A stretch of 64,000 nt of DNA from Mucilaginibacter sp. UR6-11 (lineage in GTDB: Bacteria; Bacteroidota; Bacteroidia; Sphingobacteriales; Sphingobacteriaceae), in NCBI RefSeq assembly GCF_020880695.1, contig NZ_JAJIWO010000001.1, positions 62,001 through 126,000 on the forward strand, given 5' to 3'. Made by a program: the position numbers and the translations under genes. This document shows, piece after piece, positions 32,335 through 41,462 of the stretch. How positions within the stretch are numbered: position 1 is the first letter of the stretch; every line of letters starts with the position of its first letter. The notes beneath the pieces are model-generated. The model saw only the letters and a program-made list of their open reading frames with translations. It searched no databases and was not told where the DNA came from.

Positions 32335-33171
32335 TTACTTAATAAACTTTGCGGCCACCCACTCTTTGTCTTTTTTGTGGATGATATATTTCAGGCCGTA
32401 TTTGCGGGCCTCATCGGTTATAATATCCAGATCATGCGTTTCATAAAATCCGCTGAAATAGATCTCGCCATCAGCTTTTAAAGCGCCGGCATAACGGTCC
32501 ATCTGATCAATTAAAATATTGCGGTTAATGTTGGCCAGGATGATATCATACTGTTCGTCCGGGATAGCTTCTTTCGACCCGCAAAGGGCCGTAATATTGG
32601 TGATGTTATTTAACTGCGAGTTCTCAATGGTGCTTTCATAACAAACCGGATCGTAATCAATAGCCGTTATATCCGCAGCGCCCAGCTTTGCGGCCATTAT
32701 AGCCAGTATGCCCGTACCGCAACCCATATCCAGCACTTTTTTTCCTGAAAAATCATTCTCCAGCATCAGTTGCAGCATCATGGCCGTAGTTTGATGATGG
32801 CCGGTACCAAAGGCCATTTTAGGATCAATAACAATCTCATACTCAAACTCGGGGCGCGGCTCGTGGAAAGTGGCACGTACAAACACTTTGTCGCCAATGG
32901 CTATCGGTTCAAAATTACTCTCCCATATTTCGTTCCAGTTTTTTTGCGGGATCAGGGTTACCTCGTAGCTAAACGTAAACATGTCGCGGTAAGGTAACAA
33001 AGCTGCCTGCAGCAGTTCCTCATCAAAATCATCCGACGGGATATAGGCCTTAAACCCTAAATCCAGTTCCTCAAACGTATCAAAACCTATCTCACCGAGG
33101 GCGTTGATCAAAAGGTCCTGTTGATAATCTTCGGTAGTTATGGTGGTAAAAAGCAGCTCGTAGTAATTCAT
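32335..33171 (-). CDS. prmA: Ribosomal protein L11 methyltransferase
   Basis: A 278-residue SAM-dependent methyltransferase that trimethylates ribosomal protein L11. The N-terminal domain (1-95) is the L11-recognition part. The catalytic domain shows MAFGTGHHQTTAMML, VLDMGCGTGILAIMAAKLGA and DIILANINRNILID. It is the last gene of a tightly packed set: its start overlaps the stop of the membrane protein gene upstream by four bases, and tpiA leads the set. Confidence 0.95.
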   Translation of the reverse strand: MNYYELLFTTITTEDYQQDLLINALGEIGFDTFEELDLGFKAYIPSDDFDEELLQAALLPYRDMFTFSYEVTLIPQKNWNEIWESNFEPIAIGDKVFVRATFHEPRPEFEYEIVIDPKMAFGTGHHQTTAMMLQLMLENDFSGKKVLDMGCGTGILAIMAAKLGAADITAIDYDPVCYESTIENSQLNNITNITALCGSKEAIPDEQYDIILANINRNILIDQMDRYAGALKADGEIYFSGFYETHDLDIITDEARKYGLKYIIHKKDKEWVAAKFIK

Positions 33172-33647
33172 GATGAGGTATCTGTTTCAATGGTAGATGG
33201 CTGGGCGGTCTTTCTGAAGGCTTTCCAGTCTAACAGGTATAGTATTAAGAAGTTAAATATCCAGTAAAATAGCTGCACGCCGGTCATGAAAAAGCCGATG
33301 GCAATTAAACGGCTAACCGGAGTTGCCGCATCCCAGATCACGTAGCCCAGGCCAAATGCAAGTATTAAACAAACAAAAAACATAATTGTAAAAATGACTA
33401 TAGCCGATCTGGGTTTTGCCAATATCTTGCGCCACAGGGGCATTACAATTAAAAACTGAGTTAGTAAAGCAATTATTATCTGTACCGGGGCAAATATCTT
33501 GTAATAGGCTATCAGTCCGTAAACGGTGTCTTCGCCCAGGTTGGCCATGCCGTCAACATGATGAAAAAATGGGGTAAATTTTATAAATGCCGCAAATGCC
33601 CAAAAAGCAAACAGAGGGGGCAGTATGATTTTGAGTAAATACTTCAT
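33168..33647 (-). CDS. Four-helix membrane protein, unknown function
   Basis: A 159-residue membrane protein with four hydrophobic segments (about 5-22, 45-68, 83-103 and 115-140) and short loops, no signature I recognise. A KYLLKIILPPLFAFWAF start and an acidic/Thr tail outside the membrane are visible. Four-base overlaps with both neighbours show that it is translated with prmA and the 135-residue protein. Why membrane proteins sit between tpiA and prmA is not clear. Confidence 0.75.
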   Translation of the reverse strand: MKYLLKIILPPLFAFWAFAAFIKFTPFFHHVDGMANLGEDTVYGLIAYYKIFAPVQIIIALLTQFLIVMPLWRKILAKPRSAIVIFTIMFFVCLILAFGLGYVIWDAATPVSRLIAIGFFMTGVQLFYWIFNFLILYLLDWKAFRKTAQPSTIETDTSS

Positions 33648-34051
33648 ATTATTAAGTACCCTTTTGCTTTTGCGATAAGTAAAGCAAGTGAAGCTACAAA
33701 GCTAAAGAATATTGGGACCGCAAAGACAATTACGTCTAACCAATTTTGCCTCCTGCCTTCTTCCGCGTCATACCAAGAACCTCTATTATATGTTGGTTCT
33801 ACACCGTATAATTTTAGATACAGGTATCGCAAGAAGGCATAACTAACTATATAAAAAAAAGATATAGAAAAGGCTGCTGCCTCAGGAGTTTTGATAGCTA
33901 ATCCTATCAACGCAAATATAAAAGAAGGGATAGACAAGACCTTTAGCCGATGACTACTCCTTAATTTCTTATAGGAAATAAACATAAACAGAATGAACGC
34001 TGGAGCAGCTCCAACGTAAAAAAAAGTCATTCTGTCTATGCCGTCCAACAA
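33644..34051 (-). CDS. Small polytopic membrane protein, unknown function
   Basis: A 135-residue protein with three to four hydrophobic segments (about 8-24, 37-55, 60-75 and 108-130) and a hydrophilic loop YGVEPTYNRGSWYDAEEGRRQN between the third and fourth. No family recognised. It is more A/T-rich in codon use than its neighbours. It starts 6 bases after tpiA and overlaps the following gene by four bases. Confidence 0.7.
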   Translation of the reverse strand: MLDGIDRMTFFYVGAAPAFILFMFISYKKLRSSHRLKVLSIPSFIFALIGLAIKTPEAAAFSISFFYIVSYAFLRYLYLKLYGVEPTYNRGSWYDAEEGRRQNWLDVIVFAVPIFFSFVASLALLIAKAKGYLII

Positions 34052-34057
34052 CTTAGC

Positions 34058-34822
34058 TTAGTTAAAAGCCTTTACAATATCCGTAAAATCTCTTGATTTT
34101 AACGATGCGCCGCCAATTAAACCGCCATCGATATCTGCGCAGGCAAATAGCTCGGCAGCGTTTTTAGGGTTACAGCTTCCACCATATAAAATTGTGGTAG
34201 CATCTGCTACACCCTGATCATATTTGGCAGCAATTTCCTTGCGGATAAACGCGTGGATCTCCTGCGCCTGGTCTGACGTTGCGGTAACACCGGTACCTAT
34301 GGCCCAAACCGGCTCATAAGCCAGTACCAGCTTGCCAAATTGGGTAGCATCTAAATGGAACACACCTTCAACCAGCTGGCTTTTAATAATATCAAAATGC
34401 TGGTTGGCTTCGCGCTCCTTCAAGGTCTCGCCGATGCAGAAGATCGGTTTAAGGTCATTAGCTAAGGCTGTATCGGTTTTTTTGGCCAGCAGCTCATTGG
34501 TTTCACCAAAATATTGGCGACGCTCTGAGTGGCCTAAAATAACGTAAGCCGCGCCTACTGATTTAATCTGCCTGGCTGATATTTCGCCGGTGTAAGCGCC
34601 GCTTTCGGCCTGGTGAGCGTTTTGTGCGCCGATAGAAACTTTTGCCGAGCCTTTTGCCAACTGCACCAGGCTATGTAAATGAATAAACGGACTGCAAACT
34701 ACCACTTCCTGGGTTCCGGTAGCTTCATCTTTTACCATATTTACAACTTCAGAAAACAAGGATAAACCTTCGTTGTAATCTAAATTCATTTTCCAGTTTC
34801 CGGCAACAATTTTTTTTCTCAT
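34058..34822 (-). CDS. tpiA: Triosephosphate isomerase
   Basis: A 254-residue glycolytic enzyme that interconverts dihydroxyacetone phosphate and glyceraldehyde 3-phosphate. The conserved VAGNWKMN start, ILGHSERRQYF, the catalytic Glu in AYEPVWAIGTG, YGGSCNPKNAAEL and the phosphate loop GGLIGGASL are all present. I start it at 34822 (MRKKIVAGNWKMN) instead of nine codons upstream, because the shorter form has the usual N-terminus. It leads a four-gene set ending in prmA. Confidence 0.97.
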   Translation of the reverse strand: MRKKIVAGNWKMNLDYNEGLSLFSEVVNMVKDEATGTQEVVVCSPFIHLHSLVQLAKGSAKVSIGAQNAHQAESGAYTGEISARQIKSVGAAYVILGHSERRQYFGETNELLAKKTDTALANDLKPIFCIGETLKEREANQHFDIIKSQLVEGVFHLDATQFGKLVLAYEPVWAIGTGVTATSDQAQEIHAFIRKEIAAKYDQGVADATTILYGGSCNPKNAAELFACADIDGGLIGGASLKSRDFTDIVKAFN

Positions 34823-34934
34823 GATTGGTTTTGTTGTTCCATGTCCCATAGTTGATGGTCCATAGTATTGTTAGTTTATTGTATTAATATATTTCAGGCT
34901 GTCGCGTTATGGGCTATTTAGGCCAGGTACTCTT

Positions 34935-36095
34935 TTAGAATACTCCTCTAAAACCCGCCGTCAGTTCAAAAACGGTTTTTAATATTTCCTGCTCGTGCTC
35001 ATCAAACTCCACATTCCGGCGTTCATACACCAGTTTAGCGGTTTCAAACATTTTTTTAATGGTATATACCTCAAAACCCTGCGCGCCACCCCAGGCAAAA
35101 TCAGGTATAAAATTACGCGGATAGCCCGAGCCAAATACATTGGCGCTTACCCCTACTACGGTACCTGTGTTAAACATGGTATTGATACCGCATTTAGCAT
35201 GGTCGGCCATAATTAACCCGCAAAACTGCAGGCCGGTTTTACGGAAACGCTGCGTGGTATAATCCCATAATTTAACCTCGGCATAGTTATTTTTAAGGTT
35301 AGAGTTATTGCTGTCGGCCCCTATATTACACCATTGGCCCAATACGGCATTACCCAAAAAGCCCTCATGCCCCTTTGACGAATATCCCCAGATCACGGCG
35401 TTATTGATCTCGCCGCCAACCCTCGAATACGGGCCTATGGTAGTGGCGCCATAGATCTTGGCGCCCATTTTAACCTGCGAATTCTCGCATAATGCAAAAG
35501 CGCCGCGTATATTCACGCCTTCCCAAACGCTGCTGCCTTTTCCTAAGTAAATAGGGCCATTGGTGGTATTAAAGGTTGAGCATTCGGCTTCAGCGCCCTC
35601 CTCAGCAAAAAAATCAGTGCCGATGATGATATTGGTAGCGCTTATTGTTGCGCTGGTTCTGCCTTTGGTTAACAGCTTAAAATCTTTACGCAGCTCAATA
35701 TTATTTTTGCTGAAAATATCTTCGGGATGTTTGATGCTGATAAAAAACGGATCGTAATTAACAACACTGCTAAATTCACTGTCAATAGCGGCTTTGGCAG
35801 CAATTAAAAATTCGCCCTGCTTTAACGCGTCGCCTGTTTTCAATTCGCCTATCGCTTCCAGCAAACCCTCGTCCGGACAAACAGAACCATTGATATACAA
35901 ATCATCATACCCGGTTTTAAGCGGGAACTTAGCCTGTAAATAAGGTTGTGTCTTGAAAGAGTAAGTGGTACCCAGGTGCTTTGCCCATTTCTCGGCAATA
36001 GTTAATATCCCAACACGGAGGTCGGCAACAGGGCGAGTGTATGTTAAGGGTAGTAAAGATTGGTATGCGTTATCGTCAAACAGGATAATTGCCAT
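34935..36095 (-). CDS. GlmU-family putative sugar nucleotidyltransferase
   Basis: A 386-residue protein of the GlmU-like family found across Bacteroidota. The N-terminal part (1-170) is a reduced nucleotidyltransferase-like domain starting IILFDDNAYQSLLPLTYTRPVADLRVGILT; the classic GxGTRM loop is missing. Residues about 175-345 form a left-handed beta helix of hexapeptide repeats (IYLGKGSSVWEGVNIRGAF, KIYGATTIGPYSRVGGEINN). Acyl or nucleotidyl transfer to a sugar phosphate is likely, but the substrate is not established. It precedes tpiA by 112 bases. Confidence 0.85.
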   Translation of the reverse strand: MAIILFDDNAYQSLLPLTYTRPVADLRVGILTIAEKWAKHLGTTYSFKTQPYLQAKFPLKTGYDDLYINGSVCPDEGLLEAIGELKTGDALKQGEFLIAAKAAIDSEFSSVVNYDPFFISIKHPEDIFSKNNIELRKDFKLLTKGRTSATISATNIIIGTDFFAEEGAEAECSTFNTTNGPIYLGKGSSVWEGVNIRGAFALCENSQVKMGAKIYGATTIGPYSRVGGEINNAVIWGYSSKGHEGFLGNAVLGQWCNIGADSNNSNLKNNYAEVKLWDYTTQRFRKTGLQFCGLIMADHAKCGINTMFNTGTVVGVSANVFGSGYPRNFIPDFAWGGAQGFEVYTIKKMFETAKLVYERRNVEFDEHEQEILKTVFELTAGFRGVF

Positions 36096-36107
36096 AGCGC
36101 AAAAATA

Positions 36108-36136
36108 AAAAAAGTCCCGACTGGAAAGCCGGGACC
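36108..36136 (-). terminator. Terminator after rpmE2
   Basis: On the minus strand GGTCCCGGC, a short loop and GTCGGGAC are followed by seven T. It follows the L31 gene and precedes the GlmU-family gene. Confidence 0.75.
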
Positions 36137-36163
36137 GGTGAATATTTTGTTAACAAGTTAATA

Positions 36164-36409
36164 TTACTTGTTATAACGGGTACGGAATTTATCAATACGA
36201 CCGGCAGTATCAACCAGTTTCATTTTACCGGTATAGAAAGGGTGTGATGTATGAGAAATCTCTAATTTTACTAATGGATATTCGTTACCGTCTTCCCACT
36301 TTACAGTTTCACGGGTGTCGATACATGATTTAGTGATAAAAGAATAGTCGTTTGACATATCTTTAAATACAACTAATCTATAGTTTGATGGATGCAGATC
36401 TTTTTTCAT
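36164..36409 (-). CDS. rpmE2: 50S ribosomal protein L31, type B
   Basis: An 81-residue L31 of the cysteine-free (type B, C- form) kind: [20 protein letters not shown], then [28 protein letters not shown] and a [11 protein letters not shown] end. The zinc-binding CxxC pairs of type A are missing; the single Cys is not part of a motif. In many bacteria type B forms replace the zinc form when zinc is scarce. It has a good promoter 27 bases upstream (36436-36443) and its own terminator. Confidence 0.97.
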   Translation of the reverse strand: MKKDLHPSNYRLVVFKDMSNDYSFITKSCIDTRETVKWEDGNEYPLVKLEISHTSHPFYTGKMKLVDTAGRIDKFRTRYNK

Positions 36410-36435
36410 TGTTTAATCTTCTTATAAAAGAGGTG

Positions 36436-36443
36436 CAAATGTA
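36436..36443 (-). promoter_or_regulatory. Bacteroidota -7 promoter element for rpmE2
   Basis: On the minus strand TACATTTG fits TAnnTTTG. The predicted transcript would carry a leader of about 20 bases. Confidence 0.55.
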
Positions 36444-36556
36444 GTATTTTAATTGTAAAGTAGAAAGTCAAAATTAAAAAATTATTAACAGGGTGTGGAA
36501 GATTAGTTATTGGAGATTAAAGATTGGTAATTGAAGATTGGTTTTATGTGATTTGT

Positions 36557-36618
36557 AACCCTCTTTCCGCCGAAGGCGAAGAGAGGATGATCAAGCGAAG
36601 CGACGATCGGGTGAGTCG
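36557..36618. repeat. CCCTCTTT...GGGTGAGTC repeat, copy 2
   Basis: AACCCTCTTTCCGCCGAAGG, then AGAGAGGATG, AAGCGAAGCGACGATC and GGGTGAGTC. The same order of blocks is seen at 25219-25278, and the first block recurs at 3946-3975. Confidence 0.75.
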
Positions 36619-36787
36619 ACGGCGCGCGTTTAATATGGGCGTTGCCTGCGGCCCGTGCTATCCGCTTATACGGCTTCAGGCCCGTATCCGCCTATCTCTA
36701 CAGTGGATATGCGTGCACACGGCACTGTCCGAAGTTTGTAACTTCAGATGACTATGTTGGAGCGGGGGATTGAGCAGGTATCGATAA

Positions 36788-39070
36788 CTAAAATTTATCA
36801 GACACGATAGGTATGCGTATCAAACTATCCCCAAACCATTTTATCTGTAATGGTTGTTTGGCGTCGGCTATTGTTTCTGTTGCTACATCTTTACCTGTAC
36901 CGTAATTAACTTCAACAGCGGCGTTATTAAGCACTGATACCTGAACTATAATTCTACTGCCCTTTAACACCTTTTTACCGGTAAAGTTGCCGGTAATTGG
37001 TATGGCTTCTTTTACCCCTGGTTTGAGTAATTGGCGCCGGCTGTTGTTTTTTGAATAGCTTGCCCTTTGAAAAGCGCTTGATAATGAAGAATATTTTCCA
37101 AAAGGATCCTGCACGATAACCGCCAGGGCGATATCCATATCTTTCTTATTTGTTAACGCCATCAGGTCCCCGGTGAAAGATCCTGCGATAACAACGTCAC
37201 TTTGAAGCTTATCAGACACAAATGTCAGGGCATCTTTGCTATTCAATGTGTCGCTAAACATACTATAGCTATCTTTAAAATCAGCAATTACACGTTTAGA
37301 AAAGTCTGCTGCCTGAGCGATGTGCCCACCAGTTTTTTTATTAGCCAGCTTATTAAATTTCCCTTCTTTCTCCGTCGAGAGGTAAAAATCCAGCGTCCGG
37401 CTACTCATTTTTTCAAGAGAGGCGGCGTGCCACCACTCGTTAGTACCCATTACCTGGTAATTCACGGTATTTTTTAACAGATCGGGCTTCACACCTCCTT
37501 TCAACACAAAATCAAACCACTGAAAAACCAGTTTATTGATGTCGATTTTAGCCACCTGGTCAATAGTGTAGCCATTTACAACCGCCGACGGGCTACCCTG
37601 CGCGCCAGCATGGTCAAAAGGCCCGATAACCAGGTAGTGATTTGCCGACGGATTCCAGAGGTGATGCTGTTTATAATAATACAAAGCACCTAACTGATCG
37701 CCGTCAAAATAGCCGGTAATAGTTAAAACCGGGATATTTATTTTGCTAAATTCCTGTTGATAAGGGATCATGCTTTGCCAGTATTTATCATACGACGGAT
37801 GCTGCAGCCACCGTTGAAAAATTGTATTTGACTGCCCGTTTACACTATCCAGAGCGTTATAGGCCTGCCCGGCGGTGTACCATTTGTTAAATGACGCATT
37901 CCAATCGGCGGTGTCAAAAAAGCCTTTCCAATCGGTTAATTTATTTTTAGTTACATTGCTTACCCAACGTAGCGCGTAGGTAGTAAACACGCTGTTGTGC
38001 ATCGGGAAATCTATGCCGGGCGCGGCAGCGGCCTGCGGGACAATTGTTTTTAAGGCAGGGTGCAACTTTTTGGCGGCCGCCCACTGGCTAAAACCCAGGT
38101 AGCTTCCGCCATACATTCCTACTTTGCCATTGCACCAGCTTTGTTTGCTTATCCAGTCGATGGCGTCATAGCCATCTTCAGCATCGTGCTCCCAGGGCTC
38201 AATTGAAACATCAGAGGCGTATTTTCCGCGTGTGTTTAATATCACCCCCACGTAACCCCGGCCCGCTATTTCTTTTGCTAAATTTATCTCTTCGGTACCG
38301 GCGTAAATGTTACTCATCATCACTACGGGCTGCGGCGCAGTTAGTTTTCTGTCGCGCACAATTACCGCAGCCAGTTTTGCACCATCGCGCATGGTTATCA
38401 TGGCGCTGTCCTGTATAATAAAATTGGCGTTGTCTGCCTTAAATGCTGCCTTTTTACCTATAGCTAAAAAGGGCTTATAAACCAGGTGTTGTAAATAGGC
38501 CTGGGCAAACATAATGGCCGAGTCGATAGATAAACTATCGCTTTGCCTTGCCTGTACTTTAGCCAATGCTGTTTGCCATTCTGTTTCTATTGCAGCTGCG
38601 TCGTGCGAATATGGTTCAGTAGCATAGGCAAAAGCCTGGCCTTTAAAATTACCAAGCACTATGGGCAGGGCCCATTTAAAGATCTCTTGTTCTGAGCGTT
38701 TGTCGCCGCTTGCCCGCATTAATTTGATATGGTTATACGCCTCATAAATATTCAAATAACCCTGACTATCCTCTTCAGGTACACCGGTAGTTTTAAGGGC
38801 CAGCCTCAGGCTGTCAATGCTTTGGTTACTCTCTTTATATTTATGGGTTAATGCCTGCACGGCAAATAGGCAACCGTAATATTCACCATCTCTTTTATCG
38901 CGTGCCGTAGCAGCAAGGTTTTTGATAAGTTGCCCGGACAGCACAAACATATGCTGAGATAGCGTCGTGCTATCAGCCGGTATTTTGCGGGAAAAATAAA
39001 TTTGCTGGCTGCTTGCAGTGGGTAAAATAAATAGCGACAATAAAAAAATTGCCATCGCCCGGTATATCAT
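36788..39070 (-). CDS. Secreted CocE/NonD-type (S15) hydrolase
   Basis: A 760-residue exported serine hydrolase. Residues 1-21 are a signal peptide. Residues 22-220 are a helical region of unknown role that is not part of the usual enzyme. The alpha/beta hydrolase core (about 221-530) shows VILNTRGKYASD, the nucleophile elbow GMYGGSYLGFSQWA with Ser323, GYFDGDQLGALYYY and GPFDHAGAQG for Asp and His. The jelly-roll domain typical of X-Pro dipeptidyl peptidase and cocaine-esterase-like enzymes ends the protein. It acts on an ester or peptide in the periplasm; substrate unknown. Confidence 0.9.
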   Translation of the reverse strand: MIYRAMAIFLLSLFILPTASSQQIYFSRKIPADSTTLSQHMFVLSGQLIKNLAATARDKRDGEYYGCLFAVQALTHKYKESNQSIDSLRLALKTTGVPEEDSQGYLNIYEAYNHIKLMRASGDKRSEQEIFKWALPIVLGNFKGQAFAYATEPYSHDAAAIETEWQTALAKVQARQSDSLSIDSAIMFAQAYLQHLVYKPFLAIGKKAAFKADNANFIIQDSAMITMRDGAKLAAVIVRDRKLTAPQPVVMMSNIYAGTEEINLAKEIAGRGYVGVILNTRGKYASDVSIEPWEHDAEDGYDAIDWISKQSWCNGKVGMYGGSYLGFSQWAAAKKLHPALKTIVPQAAAAPGIDFPMHNSVFTTYALRWVSNVTKNKLTDWKGFFDTADWNASFNKWYTAGQAYNALDSVNGQSNTIFQRWLQHPSYDKYWQSMIPYQQEFSKINIPVLTITGYFDGDQLGALYYYKQHHLWNPSANHYLVIGPFDHAGAQGSPSAVVNGYTIDQVAKIDINKLVFQWFDFVLKGGVKPDLLKNTVNYQVMGTNEWWHAASLEKMSSRTLDFYLSTEKEGKFNKLANKKTGGHIAQAADFSKRVIADFKDSYSMFSDTLNSKDALTFVSDKLQSDVVIAGSFTGDLMALTNKKDMDIALAVIVQDPFGKYSSLSSAFQRASYSKNNSRRQLLKPGVKEAIPITGNFTGKKVLKGSRIIVQVSVLNNAAVEVNYGTGKDVATETIADAKQPLQIKWFGDSLIRIPIVSDKF

Positions 39071-39198
39071 GACAGGTTATTTAGGTGGTACTTAAGTTTT
39101 GGAATAACTAATATAGAAATAATTGGTTATTGGATGCTTAAAATCAGCGTATTTAAAATATCTGATTTTAGACGACGGGGTAGTATATAAATTCAACT

Positions 39199-39226
39199 GT
39201 AGAGACGCAATGCATTGCGTCTCTAC
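39199..39226. repeat. 28-bp perfect palindromic repeat, copy 2
   Basis: Identical to the palindrome at 5138-5165 (half-site GTAGAGACGCAATG). It lies 15 bases after the methylmalonyl-CoA epimerase gene's 3' end. Confidence 0.9.
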
Positions 39227-39240
39227 CACAGGGCCACGCA

Positions 39241-39642
39241 TTATCTCACCTCCTGCACCAACTCCACCAAAACCCCACCCGCGCTCTTCGGGTGCACAAA
39301 GCAAACCAGCTTATGATCTGCGCCGCGTTTAGGCTCATCGCTTAACAGAATAAAACCTTCGCTTTTAAGCCGGGTCATTTCGGCAACGATATCATCTACC
39401 TCAAAAGCGATATGATGGATCCCCTCCCCTTTTTTGGCGATGAATTTAGCGATGGCGCTATCGGCAGACAATGCTTCCAACAACTCGATTTTATTAGGCC
39501 CGTTTTGCAGGAACGCGGTTTTAACACCTTCGGCGGCTACGTCTTCAATCTTATAAACATGGGTGTTTAATAGTTTTTCATACAGGCTGCCGGCGGCTTT
39601 AAGGTCGGTTACGGCAATACCAATATGTTCTATTTTGTTCAT
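39241..39642 (-). CDS. mce: Methylmalonyl-CoA epimerase
   Basis: A 133-residue glyoxalase-fold enzyme that interconverts (2R)- and (2S)-methylmalonyl-CoA for propionate metabolism. KIEHIGIAVTDLKAA (metal His), ALSADSAIAKFIAKKGEGIHHIAFEVDD, and the final VLVELVQE (metal Glu) are typical. Length is normal. It lies 74 bases downstream of the 494-residue gene on the same strand, separated by a hairpin repeat. Confidence 0.95.
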   Translation of the reverse strand: MNKIEHIGIAVTDLKAAGSLYEKLLNTHVYKIEDVAAEGVKTAFLQNGPNKIELLEALSADSAIAKFIAKKGEGIHHIAFEVDDIVAEMTRLKSEGFILLSDEPKRGADHKLVCFVHPKSAGGVLVELVQEVR

Positions 39643-39673
39643 TGAACAAATATGCTGAATTAATTGAAGATTT

Positions 39674-39700
39674 CTATTCCCTCCCGGCGGAAGGGAATAG
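39674..39700. repeat. Hairpin between the 494-residue gene and mce
   Basis: Nine-base arms CTATTCCCT and AGGGAATAG with a GC-rich loop. It has no T run on the minus strand, so it is a repeat or attenuation structure, not a clear terminator. Confidence 0.55.
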
Positions 39701-39716
39701 CAGTTGCCCCACTCTT

Positions 39717-41201
39717 TTATGATTTTGCAGCGGCCGCCTCGTCAATCTTCGCTGGCTCACCCGTTGCCGGGTTAACCGCGCAGGGATAACCAAACAGGCA
39801 GCGCTCCTTGATCATTTTGGCAACCTCAACCGGCACATATTGCTCCCAGCCCTCAACACCCTGTTTAATCAGCTGTAACACAATATCGGTTTGTACATGC
39901 AGGTTGTTCTCGTTGTAGTTGCGGATATCTTCGATCTTGTTGTTGGCTATCAGGTAGCGGTACAGATCAATTAAATGTGGCGGCGGGTAAAAGCGCAGGC
40001 AGTTCATGATAACGCCGTTGCGCAGCGTTGGGTAAATAAACAGCTTCACTTTACGGCTAAACAGCGTGGCAAACGACTCCAGGATGCCACCCGGCAGGTC
40101 CTTATAATGCTCCTCGCCGAAAATATATTCAAGGTTGGGATAGCCCAGCACCACGCCCATTTTAAGGCTGGTGATCTTGGAAAGATAGGCTACCAATTTA
40201 TAGTATTCGTGGAAGTTGGATATCAATACCGTTTGCCCTAATGAGCAGAGGATATCCACGCGCTCAAGGAAATCTTTTTCATCGATCTCCGCGTTTTCGG
40301 CGGCGTTACGTTCTTTTAACGATTGCAGCGTGAGCTCGCTGATCACTTTTACATTCTTCTTGTCAACATCAGGCTCCTGCTTAAACTGCTTTACACCCGT
40401 GTTCAGCATATCCATATGCACATTGATTATCGGGCGGAAACGGCCACGGATAACCACGATATGCTTCTTATACAGGGCTTCAGACGGTTGCTGGTTCTCG
40501 CCGTCGGGGCCGAACAGCGCCGCGTCAGAAAAACCGTATTTAACCAGGTGCAGGCTCATCAGGCGGTTATCAACTTTCTCAAAATCGGGCCCCTCAAAAC
40601 GGATCATATCTATCTGGATACGGTCTTTTGAAAGCTCGTCCATCAGCGACAGCAGGAAAATACTGGGCGTGGCATGGTAATAAAAACAGGCATAAACCAG
40701 GTTCACCCCCAATACGCCTACAGCCTGCTGCTGCAAATTACTGTCGGTATCCAGCAGCTTTACATGGATCACCACGTCATTAAAGGCGCCGTTGGGCTCC
40801 AGTTGAAAGCGAAGACCCATCCAGCCGTGCGCTTCATTGGTTTTATGATAGTTAAGCGTTGATACCGTATCAGAAAAAGCAAAAAAGGTTGTAGTGTCGC
40901 CGCGTTGTTTGGCCAAACGCTCAATCAATAAGCTATACTCGTGGTCAAGCATCGCCATCAGGCGCGACTCGCTTACATAGCGTTTAACCTTTAAGGCGCC
41001 ATAAATAGCGTCAGACACGGTCATGTCATAAGCCGACATGGTTTTGGCAATAGTACCTGATGAAGCACCTGCCTTAAAAAAGTTGGCGGCTACATCCTGG
41101 CCGGCGCCTATTTCGGCAAATGAACCGTAAATTTCGGGATCGAGGTTTATGGCAAGGGCTTTTTGTTTTGTGCCAATATCTTTATTGTAGGTGATATTCA
41201 T
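39717..41201 (-). CDS. Conserved 494-residue protein of unknown function
   Basis: A soluble 494-residue protein without signal peptide or membrane helices. It starts NITYNKDIGTKQKALAINLDPEIYGSFAEIGAGQDVAANFFKAG and has FFAFSDTVSTLNYHKTNEAHGWMGLRFQ, a long central region with RPIINVHMDMLNTGV, and LCSLGQTVLISNFHEYYKLVAYLSKIT in the last third. I believe relatives exist throughout Bacteroidota, sometimes annotated as TonB-dependent receptor or nucleotide adenylyltransferase, but no such domain is visible. The GAGQ and SNFHEYY phrases look like active-site or binding segments. Function is unknown. It is divergent from iscS. Confidence 0.85.
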   Translation of the reverse strand: MNITYNKDIGTKQKALAINLDPEIYGSFAEIGAGQDVAANFFKAGASSGTIAKTMSAYDMTVSDAIYGALKVKRYVSESRLMAMLDHEYSLLIERLAKQRGDTTTFFAFSDTVSTLNYHKTNEAHGWMGLRFQLEPNGAFNDVVIHVKLLDTDSNLQQQAVGVLGVNLVYACFYYHATPSIFLLSLMDELSKDRIQIDMIRFEGPDFEKVDNRLMSLHLVKYGFSDAALFGPDGENQQPSEALYKKHIVVIRGRFRPIINVHMDMLNTGVKQFKQEPDVDKKNVKVISELTLQSLKERNAAENAEIDEKDFLERVDILCSLGQTVLISNFHEYYKLVAYLSKITSLKMGVVLGYPNLEYIFGEEHYKDLPGGILESFATLFSRKVKLFIYPTLRNGVIMNCLRFYPPPHLIDLYRYLIANNKIEDIRNYNENNLHVQTDIVLQLIKQGVEGWEQYVPVEVAKMIKERCLFGYPCAVNPATGEPAKIDEAAAAKS

Positions 41202-41434
41202 ACACGCAGGTATTTATGATTTACTGTTGCCATTATCATTATTAAGATATCTTAAAAATACGATATTTTTAAGGATTTGGTTACATGTTTATAAAAAAAG
41301 CAACCTGTTAATTTATTGCAAATTAACGGCTTGTTTGACAAAACTGCATTTTCTAAATCATATTAACCTTAAATTATTAGTTTAATATGACGGTTTTACC
41401 TTATATTGAATGATTTTAAATAAAAATGTTTGCA

Positions 41435-41442
41435 TATCTTTG
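41435..41442 (+). promoter_or_regulatory. Bacteroidota -7 promoter element for iscS
   Basis: TATCTTTG fits TAnnTTTG and lies 20 bases before the ATG of iscS at 41463. Confidence 0.55.
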
Positions 41443-41462
41443 TACTATTAATATATTTAGAT

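Larger units (their letters stand above)
36410..36787. other. Repeat-rich intergenic region upstream of rpmE2
   Basis: This 378-base gap holds the rpmE2 promoter at its left side, then short GATTGG/GAAGATTGG direct repeats (36500-36542), then the CCCTCTTT repeat (36557-36618). A G/C-rich stretch with GGGCGTTGCCTGCGGCCCG and two TATCCGC copies (about 36637-36690) follows, which looks like another dispersed Bacteroidota repeat. No convincing gene is seen. Confidence 0.55.

Noticed and set aside
36637..36715. Small gene in the G/C-rich part of the rpmE2 upstream region
   Set aside because: The frame has no start context and the sequence reads as repeat debris (GGGCGTTGCC, paired TATCCGC).
39717..41201. 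TonB-dependent receptor or nucleotide adenylyltransferase
   Set aside because: There is no signal peptide, plug, barrel, or HxGH nucleotidyl motif.
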